A DNA stretch of 64,000 nt, from assembly GCF_017873335.1 (NCBI RefSeq), contig NZ_JAGGKB010000002.1, positions 62,001-126,000 of the forward strand. Direction: 5' to 3'. The stretch's first letter is position 1; each line of letters begins with the position of its first letter. Position numbers and translations under genes: made by a program. This DNA comes from Thermococcus stetteri (GTDB lineage Archaea; Methanobacteriota_B; Thermococci; Thermococcales; Thermococcaceae). The notes under the pieces are model-generated. The model worked only from the letters and a program-made list of their open reading frames with translations. It was not told where the DNA came from and did not search any database. Shown here one piece after another: positions 57,788 through 64,000 of the stretch.

Positions 57788-58342
57788 TCAAGTCGCGACG
57801 ATGCGTATCAGCCTTATGATGTCTTTAACCTCCAGGACGCCGTGGACCTTCCGCCTGTCGTCTACAACTGGAAGGTGGTGCTTTCCAGTCTCAAGCATTA
57901 CCCTAATGGCCCTTCCAAGGTCAGCGTCAACGCTTATAGTAACCGGGTTTCTAACCATCAAGTCCTCAACGCGGGAGTTTCTGTTGAGGGTGTACTTCTT
58001 GAGGAGGTTTACGCCTACTACCGTGTACCTCTTCGGAGGTTCAAAGAAGTGGAGGAGGTCCTTCATGGTGATAAACCCCAAAAGCCTACCCTCTTTGTCG
58101 ACGACAACGGCGGAGCTCTCCTCGCCTTTTAAGTTCTGAACGAGCTTTGAGAGTGGATCGGAAGGGTGCAAAACGAGGAAGTCCCTGTCCATCACGAGCC
58201 TTACCGGAACCTTGGAGATATAACGTATATTGTAGCTCAGGTCTTCCCTTCTTCTCATCTGGAGAAGTCTGCGCTTGCTGTGGATTACCATGAGCTTTCG
58301 GGGTTTTATGCTCTCAGAGTTCTCTTGGTTAGGTTCCTCCAT
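57788..58342 (-). CDS. Two-CBS-domain protein
   Basis: 184 residues with two CBS repeats (VRLVMDRDFLVLHPSDPLSK and VEDLMVRNPVTISVDADLG). An N-terminal basic segment (SIKPRKLMVIHSKRRL) is added. GAGGGAGAGGT precedes the ATG. It lies 28 bp before the first antiporter gene and may sense adenine nucleotides for it. Confidence 0.82.
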   Translation of the reverse strand: MEEPNQENSESIKPRKLMVIHSKRRLLQMRRREDLSYNIRYISKVPVRLVMDRDFLVLHPSDPLSKLVQNLKGEESSAVVVDKEGRLLGFITMKDLLHFFEPPKRYTVVGVNLLKKYTLNRNSRVEDLMVRNPVTISVDADLGRAIRVMLETGKHHLPVVDDRRKVHGVLEVKDIIRLIRIVAT

Positions 58343-58519
58343 ACCTCTCCCTCAATGTAAATACGTGCTGAACTTGTTTAAGCCTTTCGGATACTGGAAG
58401 GGAGCCTAGAAAATTTTTGACATTAAAATATCAAAATTAGTGGAAAATCTGCAGTGTATTGGCCAAAAATTTGCCAAAAACTTTTTAAGGTCGGGCCCAT
58501 AAACCAGAGCAAGGGAAAT

Positions 58520-59983
58520 ATGGTTTCTGCAAAGGGAGCTGGAAATACCTACGACGTCGTTATAATCGGCGCCGGGCCCGCGGGTCTCTTCGCGGCCTAC
58601 GAGCTGGCAGAAAAGAGCGATTTTAAGGTTCTCGTGATCGATGAAGGCGGCGACGTTGACCAGAGGAAGTGCCCGATGTACGAGCTGGGCCACTGCATCG
58701 GCTGCCAGCCCTGCCACATAATGAGCGGTGTAGGTGGAGCTGGTGGCCTGAGCGACGGAACCATAAACCTCCGCCCGGACATAGGAGGCGACCTGCGGGA
58801 ACTAACCGGTGATGAAAACTACGCCTGGCAGCTCGTCTGGGAGGTTGACCGGATTCTCCTGAGGCATAAAGCCCCGAGGAACCTCTTCAAGGGCGATCCC
58901 GAGCAGGTTCGCTACTGGGAGCAGAGGGCGGCTCAGGCTGGAGTGAAGTTCATCCCGATAATCCAGAGGCACATAGGCTCGGACAGGACGCCGGAAGTTA
59001 TAGGGGACATAAAAAGTCACCTCGAGGCAAAGGGGGTTAAGTTCCTTCTATGGACAAAGGCCCTCGAGTTCGGGAAGGGCTGGGTCAAGGTAAGAAGGGG
59101 GAAGGATATCTTCGAAATCAAAGCCCGCTACATTCTCGTGGCTCCCGGAAGGGGAGGGGCTGAGTGGTTCCACGACGTGGCCCAAAAGATAGGCCTGAGG
59201 GCGAGGCATGGGCCGATAGACGTTGGAGTTCGCGTTGAGGTTCCTGCGATAGTGATGGAGCCGATAACGAGCATAAACCACGACCCGAAGTTCCACATCT
59301 ACACCGACACCTACGACGACTTCGTGAGGACGTTCTGCACCAACCCGAACGGTTTCGTGGTTGAGGAGCGCTACGACGGCTACGTCGGTGTAAACGGCCA
59401 CTCCATGCACGAGAAGAAGAGCAACAACACGAACTTCGCCTTTCTCAGCAGGATAGAGCTGACCGAGCCGGTTGAGGACACAACCGCCTATGGGAGGAGT
59501 ATAGCCCAGCTCGCGACTACGATCGGCGGCGGAAAGCCCCTCATCCAGCGCCTCGGCGACCTGAGGCGCGGGAGGAGGAGCACCTGGGCCAGAATACGTA
59601 GAAGCGACGTCGAGCCGACCCTCAAGCACGTAACGCCGGGAGATATAGCGATGGCCCTGCCTCACCGCGTCGTGACCAACATCATAGAGGGCCTTGAGAA
59701 GCTCGACAGGGTTCTTCCGGGCGTTGCCAGCGACCACACCCTGCTCTACGCTCCAGAGATAAAGTACTACGCGATGAAGGTCGAGGTGAATGAGAACCTT
59801 GAGACGAGCATCGAGGGGATTTTCGCCGCCGGTGACGGGGCAGGCCTAAGCAGGGATATCGTAAACGCCGCCGCAACAGGAATTCTGGCGGCGAGGGGGA
59901 TACTCAAGAAGGAGGGATTATACACCGAGAAGGACTTCAGGAAACCGGGGAACTGGAGGCGGGTCATAGAGGACATGGAGTAG
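58520..59983 (+). CDS. COG2509-type FAD-dependent oxidoreductase
   Basis: About 487 residues. FAD-binding motif VVIIGAGPAGLFAAYELA is at the N-terminus and the second site is IEGIFAAGDGAGLSRDIVNA. A Cys-containing segment CIGCQPCHIMSGVGG plus GGLSDGTINLRPDIGG is typical of the COG2509 group of flavoproteins without known substrate. ATG 58520 is chosen over 58454: CTTTTTAAGG (58481-58490) lies between them as the likely TATA box, and AAGGGAAAT precedes it. Confidence 0.85.
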   Translation: MVSAKGAGNTYDVVIIGAGPAGLFAAYELAEKSDFKVLVIDEGGDVDQRKCPMYELGHCIGCQPCHIMSGVGGAGGLSDGTINLRPDIGGDLRELTGDENYAWQLVWEVDRILLRHKAPRNLFKGDPEQVRYWEQRAAQAGVKFIPIIQRHIGSDRTPEVIGDIKSHLEAKGVKFLLWTKALEFGKGWVKVRRGKDIFEIKARYILVAPGRGGAEWFHDVAQKIGLRARHGPIDVGVRVEVPAIVMEPITSINHDPKFHIYTDTYDDFVRTFCTNPNGFVVEERYDGYVGVNGHSMHEKKSNNTNFAFLSRIELTEPVEDTTAYGRSIAQLATTIGGGKPLIQRLGDLRRGRRSTWARIRRSDVEPTLKHVTPGDIAMALPHRVVTNIIEGLEKLDRVLPGVASDHTLLYAPEIKYYAMKVEVNENLETSIEGIFAAGDGAGLSRDIVNAAATGILAARGILKKEGLYTEKDFRKPGNWRRVIEDME

Positions 59984-60118
59984 CAGTTCCAACATATCCC
60001 AGTAAAGTTTCTAAACCTACGTTCATATTTATTTTCTGGGTGATTGTGTGGAAGCGCTCGCCATGGTGATAGGCTCGGCGGTTGCATATCTCTTTCTCTC
60101 GGGGAGGAAGGAAAAGGA

Positions 60119-60574
60119 ATGGGAGAGGAGCTTGAGCTCAGCAGGGGCCTCAACATCGTCAGAATGTTCAAGGACCCGGACTACAACATAACTCCCAAGA
60201 ACCGGCAGAATACCAAGGTCGCCGTTAAGCACGCCGTTAAAATAGACAAACGCGCCCTCCTGGAGGGCATGCCAAAGAGTGCGACGGTGATTATCGTGGA
60301 CAGTGCAGGAAGGGCCTACGCAGGCAAGTTCGGAGGAATTGAATATGAAAAGAGAGGCCTGATCCTCAAGAGAGACGTCCCAAAGGTCAAGATAAGAACC
60401 GCAAAACAGGGCCGGCCAGTTGTGAGGGAGTACGATGAAATCCGAGAGGTATACGTCAAGCTGATGAAGAGCACCGAGGGGATAATATACGAATGGCAGA
60501 GGGACAAGTTCTACTACGCTGCAATCGTGGCAAAAAAGAGGGGCACCTATCCTTTTAAAATAAAAAGAGGATAA
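60119..60574 (+). CDS. Protein of unknown function, possibly with a lost N-terminal membrane helix
   Basis: About 151 residues: helical start (GEELELSRGLNIVRMFKDPDYN), a Lys-rich middle and a beta-rich end (KFYYAAIVAKKRGTYPFKI). ATG 60119 has GGGGAGGAAGG before it. However, another frame from GTG 60048 encodes a membrane anchor (MEALAMVIGSAVAYLFLSGR) that runs into the same place and would join by a one-base shift near 60125. So the true protein may be anchored and the gene frameshifted. No family is recognised. Confidence 0.6.
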   Translation: MGEELELSRGLNIVRMFKDPDYNITPKNRQNTKVAVKHAVKIDKRALLEGMPKSATVIIVDSAGRAYAGKFGGIEYEKRGLILKRDVPKVKIRTAKQGRPVVREYDEIREVYVKLMKSTEGIIYEWQRDKFYYAAIVAKKRGTYPFKIKRG

Positions 60575-60616
60575 CGTTAAAAGCCCCCTTTCTCCAACCC
60601 ATTTCCGGTGGAAAAA

Positions 60617-61537
60617 ATGCCGATGAGATGCAAGTTCTGCGAGAGGCCGGCCTTCATCAAGCTCCACTACCCAAAAATGTACCTCTGTGAGGAGCACTTC
60701 ACCGAGTACTTTGAGAGAAAGGTGAAGAGGACGATAGAGCGCTACAAGATGCTGAAGCCAGACGAGAGGGTTCTGGTCGTCGTTTCCGGAGGCAAGGACT
60801 CGGCGGTTACCGCTTACGTCCTCAAGAAGCTCGGCTACAACATCGAGTGTCTCCACATAAACCTCGGCATCGGCGAGTACTCCGAGAAGGGAGAGCGCTA
60901 TGCGAAGACCCAGTGCGAGAAGATAGGCGCCCCTCTGCACATCGTCAGAATAAAAGAACTCCTCGGCCACGGAATTGGAGAGGTTAGGACGAGGAGGCCG
61001 ACGTGCTCCTACTGCGGCCTAACCAAGCGCTACATCTTCAACAAGTTCGCCTACGACAACGGCTTCGACGCGGTAGCTACTGGACACAACCTCGATGATG
61101 AAGCCAGCTTCATCTTCAACAACATAATGAACTGGAACACGCAGTATCTGGCGAAACAGGGCCCGGTAACACCATCCCAGTTCAACGGAAAGCTGGTGAA
61201 GAAGGTGAAGCCGCTCTACGAGCTCACCGAGAGGGAAGTTGTGGCCTACGCTTTAGCCAACGGCATAGAATACGAGATAGACGAGTGCCCCTACGCGAGG
61301 GGGGCAACGACCCTTGAATGGAAAGCCATCCTCAACGAGATGGAGGAGAAGAGGCCTGGGACGAAGATAAACTTCGTCAAGGGTTACCTGAGGAAGAAGC
61401 ACCTCTTCGAGGCCGAACTGAAGGAGACCGAGCTAAGGGAGTGTAAGGTCTGCGGCATGCCGTCGAGCGGGGAGGTATGCTCCTTCTGCAGGTTCTGGGG
61501 GCTTAAAGAGCCTATTGACTTCAGGGTGAAAAAATGA
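60617..61537 (+). CDS. ttuA: TtuA-type tRNA 2-thiolation enzyme
   Basis: 306 residues. The PP-loop SGGKDS is at 57-62. The N-terminal zinc motif is C5, C8, C24, H27, and the C-terminal one is CKVCGMPSSGEVCSFC. C130, C133 and C224 match the three Cys that hold the 4Fe-4S cluster in TtuA. It adds sulphur to U54 of tRNA, important for heat stability. ATG 60617 is preferred over GTG 60608, which overlaps the GGTGG site. Confidence 0.94.
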   Translation: MPMRCKFCERPAFIKLHYPKMYLCEEHFTEYFERKVKRTIERYKMLKPDERVLVVVSGGKDSAVTAYVLKKLGYNIECLHINLGIGEYSEKGERYAKTQCEKIGAPLHIVRIKELLGHGIGEVRTRRPTCSYCGLTKRYIFNKFAYDNGFDAVATGHNLDDEASFIFNNIMNWNTQYLAKQGPVTPSQFNGKLVKKVKPLYELTEREVVAYALANGIEYEIDECPYARGATTLEWKAILNEMEEKRPGTKINFVKGYLRKKHLFEAELKETELRECKVCGMPSSGEVCSFCRFWGLKEPIDFRVKK

Positions 61538-62031
61538 GGGTTGTAATAAGGTTCCCACGGGAAAGGGCTTTTGTCGTGGCTCTCCTAAAATTTTATACTT
61601 TTGCACTACTGGCGAGTGCGGTTCTCTCTGCCGTCGTTACGGGTGTCTGGGTTATGGAGGCAAGTCTTCCCCATGCCCTCGTCTACCTGGTGTCATCGAT
61701 GTTTTTCTTCACATCAGCCCTTATGTACCGTGAGGTGTACACGTCTCTGAAAAGGACCAGGTTTGTCAGCTACTTCCGGGCTCTTGAGGAGTATGCAAGC
61801 CCGCCTTTCGGTGCCTATGCCTCGGTTCATATCTTCGCCGCCGTAATCTTTTACACTGCCGACGTGCTCAGTGGTGGCTATGCCCTCGTCGCAACGTTAC
61901 TGCTCCTCAAGGGAGTTAGTGAATACATCCTGGGTCTTTTCAGGGATGACCTGAAAGTTGCCTCGGTGCTCTACGACTCGCTCATTAGCGGCGACTTTGA
62001 TAGGCTATCGATCAAGGATCCCTTTAAGTAA
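61534..62031 (+). CDS. Four-helix membrane protein of unknown function
   Basis: 165 residues: helices at about 15-40 (ALLASAVLSAVVTGVWVM), 45-65 (LVYLVSSMFFFTSALMY), 95-115 and 118-140, then a soluble tail ending LSIKDPFK. The ATG overlaps the ttuA stop, so it is co-translated. It overlaps the convergent glycosyltransferase gene by 8 bp. No family recognised. Confidence 0.65.
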   Translation: MRVVIRFPRERAFVVALLKFYTFALLASAVLSAVVTGVWVMEASLPHALVYLVSSMFFFTSALMYREVYTSLKRTRFVSYFRALEEYASPPFGAYASVHIFAAVIFYTADVLSGGYALVATLLLLKGVSEYILGLFRDDLKVASVLYDSLISGDFDRLSIKDPFK

Positions 62032-63367
62032 ACCGCCTCGTCTTTTCCCAGGTTAGCTTTCCTATCATGAGCTTCATAAGGCCTCTCATCGTGTATATAA
62101 CTCCCGCTAGAACGAAGACCATAAAGTACAAAGGATACGCCACGACGAAACTCCAAGGAACGTAGTAGTTGTGCCTTTTCATCTCAACCCAATTTGAATA
62201 CGCCACAGAGGCCCAGAACACTAAAAACGCGGTCACTGAAACTGCTAGGAAGAGCCTCGGTCTTGCCAGCATAAGGGGTATGCCACCCGAAAGGATAATG
62301 TAACCGTTCAAGACAACCGAAAGGAACCAGAACACCGGGACGAGATAGCTTATGAGGTAAAAGTGCTCTATAAAACCCTCTACGATCCCTGAGCAGCTTC
62401 TCAGGACGTTCCAGTAGTAATCGAGCATTACTTGGAAGTGACCCTGCGCCCATCTCGACCTCTGCTTTATGTAGTCCTTCATGGTCTCGACGGCTTCTTC
62501 CCACCCGATTATTCCATGATAGTACCAGAAACGGTAGCCTGAGACCATCGCTCTAGCCCATAGGTCCGTGTCCTCCGTGACGGACTCCTCCCTAAACATG
62601 CCGAGTCGGAGGAGGTGTGAAAACCTGAGGAGAGCAACGGTTCCACCGTATTTTCCGTTTTCGTTTAGCTTCATGTCCCCTTCTATGGCGACGTTGAAGC
62701 CTACTAATCGTTCAAGGGTTATGAATATCGTCACGAAGCTCCTGTTCCAGTTTCTTGGCCTCACGTTACCCTGGATCCCTATGACGTACTCAGGGGCCTT
62801 TTCCATTATCCCGACAAGAGTGCGAAGGGCGTTGGGCGGAATGATGTAGTCGGCATCAAGGATAAAGACGTAGTCCGGTTGCTCCCTTGACTGTCCTATC
62901 ATCTCCAAAGTATAATTTAAGGCCCTCGGCTTGCTCCTACCCCTCTCTGGTGGAACGTCAATCACAACAACTCTTTTTGGGTTTTCGGACATTATCTTTC
63001 CCATGATTTCCCTTGTCGAGTCCGTTGAGTTGTCGTTTATCAGGAACAGCTTGAAGTTGTGGTAGTCCTGATTGAGCACACTCCTGGCAGTTATCTCGAT
63101 GACGTTCTCCTCGTTATGAGCTGGTACCAAAATGTAGACCACCGGTTCAAAGAATGGTTTCCTCTCCTGAGCCTTGACTTCGAAGGGATAACTCCGTCTT
63201 GATGAGATTATCAGTAGGGAGTAGAATATAGTGCCCGAAAACACAAGCAAAAACAGGAGTATAAGCACTCCTTCAAGTGCGTAGGTAGGGGGGATTATAA
63301 TGGAGAGCCCCATAACTATCAAGAGGTACAGATAGAGGGCTGATTGGAACTTCAGCGCGGGCTTCAT
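62024..63367 (-). CDS. Membrane glycosyltransferase, family 2
   Basis: 447 residues. Two N-terminal helices are followed by a GT2 domain (VYILVPAHNEENVIEITARS, FILDADYIIPPNALR with the DxD, VTEDTDLWARAM, and QRSRWAQGHF, the QxxRW motif of processive synthases). Three to four C-terminal helices follow. It resembles beta-glycan or hyaluronan-type synthases and probably makes a surface polysaccharide. The ATG has a weak ribosome-binding site; ATTTTTAAGC at about 63389-63398 lies 25 nt upstream, so the mRNA may be leaderless. Confidence 0.88.
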   Translation of the reverse strand: MKPALKFQSALYLYLLIVMGLSIIIPPTYALEGVLILLFLLVFSGTIFYSLLIISSRRSYPFEVKAQERKPFFEPVVYILVPAHNEENVIEITARSVLNQDYHNFKLFLINDNSTDSTREIMGKIMSENPKRVVVIDVPPERGRSKPRALNYTLEMIGQSREQPDYVFILDADYIIPPNALRTLVGIMEKAPEYVIGIQGNVRPRNWNRSFVTIFITLERLVGFNVAIEGDMKLNENGKYGGTVALLRFSHLLRLGMFREESVTEDTDLWARAMVSGYRFWYYHGIIGWEEAVETMKDYIKQRSRWAQGHFQVMLDYYWNVLRSCSGIVEGFIEHFYLISYLVPVFWFLSVVLNGYIILSGGIPLMLARPRLFLAVSVTAFLVFWASVAYSNWVEMKRHNYYVPWSFVVAYPLYFMVFVLAGVIYTMRGLMKLMIGKLTWEKTRRFT

Positions 63368-63412
63368 GATAAAGGTTTTTATTAAGAAGCTTAAAAATGC
63401 CTACGGTTAAAA

Positions 63413-63850
63413 ATGGCAGTGGTGCAAATAAGGAACATTGCATACATCGTGAAATTCTTGGATAAGTTCATGGAAGAGAAAAGGGTTACTGCTTGGAGTG
63501 GTAGAGACAGGTATCTTGCCGAATACTCCGTTGAGGGCAGAAATGTTCGCCTTGTTGGTAACTACTCCGAGAACACAGTAACGGTATGGTTCGATCCCAG
63601 TCTGTTGAAATCAATCCTCAGTGAGGCACTTCTATATGATGAATACCTCCGAAAAGCCGTGTTCATCGGTAGCGTTGCCCTTCCAGTTAAGGGCAAGTCG
63701 AAGGGATTTATAAAGGCTTCTTGGGGGAGGGTGGAAGTTCTGAAAGTTACTAGGGGTCTCTGGCTCGGTAGCGATGGGTACTTAACGTTCTTTGCCTCGA
63801 ACCTGGAGGGGCTTGTCGAACTCGTTGAGCTCTTGGAGGGATCGTCTTGA
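63413..63850 (+). CDS. Protein of unknown function
   Basis: 145 residues, alpha-beta (YIVKFLDKFMEEKRVTAW, LVGNYSENTVTVWFDP, LTFFASNLEGLVELVELLE). No motif or membrane helix is seen. No ribosome-binding site precedes the ATG; TTTTTATTAAG near 63376-63386 suggests an almost leaderless mRNA. Its stop overlaps the next start, and it is divergent from the glycosyltransferase. Confidence 0.65.
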   Translation: MAVVQIRNIAYIVKFLDKFMEEKRVTAWSGRDRYLAEYSVEGRNVRLVGNYSENTVTVWFDPSLLKSILSEALLYDEYLRKAVFIGSVALPVKGKSKGFIKASWGRVEVLKVTRGLWLGSDGYLTFFASNLEGLVELVELLEGSS

Positions 63851-64000
63851 AGAGGGCTTACTTCGTCCTGCTGGCAGTCATAGCAGTGCTGATATACCTC
63901 CCCCTCTTTACGGCGCCCTCCCCACCAGCCCTGCCCACGGATGGCAATGGTCACCTGTTTAAGATACACAAGCTCATGAGCAGCGGATGGGAGCCGTGGA
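63847..64000 (+). CDS. Membrane protein, N-terminal part (runs off the window)
   Basis: A TTG at 63847 overlaps the stop of the preceding gene and opens a frame to the edge. It encodes a membrane anchor (YFVLLAVIAVLIYLPLFTA) and PTDGNGHLFKIHKLMSSGW. That post-helix segment resembles large multi-helix membrane glycosylation proteins, which would fit the glycosyltransferase next door. The family cannot be fixed from 51 residues. Confidence 0.6.
   Translation, partial: MKRAYFVLLAVIAVLIYLPLFTAPSPPALPTDGNGHLFKIHKLMSSGWEPW

Noticed and set aside
59048-59737. 229-codon minus-strand frame
   Set aside because: Antisense to the FAD oxidoreductase, which has clear motifs; no promoter or ribosome-binding site.
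60029-60970. 313-codon minus-strand frame
   Set aside because: Antisense across two genes including ttuA; no domain recognised.

Overview
The window looks like a chromosomal segment of a hyperthermophilic euryarchaeon of the order Thermococcales, most likely Thermococcus. The evidence is an archaeal information-processing gene set (MCM next to GINS, aIF2-beta, archaeal-type AlaRS, Elp3, TtuA, Nip7), an A-type ATP synthase operon in the order H-I-K-E-C-F-A-B-D, two DUF257 genes, TATA boxes about 25 nt before starts, and GGTG/GGAGGTGA ribosome-binding sites. No tRNA, rRNA or CRISPR array was found.

Layout. 1-8.8 kb: homoserine dehydrogenase, a four-CBS protein, a complete sodium-pumping methylmalonyl-CoA decarboxylase operon (alpha, delta, biotin carrier, beta), aIF2-beta, and the MCM/GINS51 replication pair. 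9-12 kb: a phosphodiesterase, two unknown genes and RNA 3'-phosphate cyclase. 12.2-18 kb: a decaying MoxR/transglutaminase-like operon. It holds an apparently inactive transglutaminase-fold protein, a DUF4129-like protein and a membrane protein frameshifted in a T7 run. Its moxR is split by a 403-bp IS200/IS605-type relic, and the moxR remainder is fused in frame to an Fe-S (NuoG/formate dehydrogenase-like) fragment. 18-24.4 kb: a TatD-like hydrolase, a small beta-barrel protein, two DUF257 paralogues, AlaX, and a chemoreceptor pair of which one (metallo-beta-lactamase oxygen-sensor plus MCP) is broken. 24.5-33.2 kb: the A-type ATP synthase operon. 33.3-36.4 kb: TrkA-like protein and SecD/SecF. 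36.7-40 kb: SAM decarboxylase and a COG1318 regulator whose partner KaiC-like ATPase gene is cut exactly by a 1480-bp TnpB element. 40-47.4 kb: Nip7, YkgJ-type protein, Elp3, Nif3 and AlaRS. 47.4-53.4 kb: a decayed membrane gene, small secreted and coiled-coil proteins, a Na+/alanine symporter with a class-III aminotransferase or racemase, a 38-residue basic protein and a PLD-type lipoprotein. 53.4-64 kb: HisRS, MarC, two tandem Na+/H+ antiporters, a two-CBS protein, a COG2509 flavoprotein, TtuA, a glycosyltransferase and a partial membrane protein.

Main discoveries from reading the DNA. (i) Two textbook C/D box guide RNAs, each with its own TATA box at the right distance (48981-49038 minus; 55430-55484 plus). 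(ii) A TnpB element whose target gene can be rebuilt to the base, whose tnpB is broken by an 11-bp tandem duplication, and whose right end should encode an omega/reRNA with a guide taken from the interrupted gene. (iii) A tnpB-less relative inside moxR that keeps the same right end. (iv) Several candidate operators and shared divergent promoters.

Functional theme: sodium is probably the main coupling ion here. The window holds a Na+ decarboxylase, an ATP synthase rotor subunit with Na+-site residues, a Na+/alanine symporter and two antiporters. Start sites below were moved from the longest reading frame to a nearer start where a ribosome-binding site supports it.
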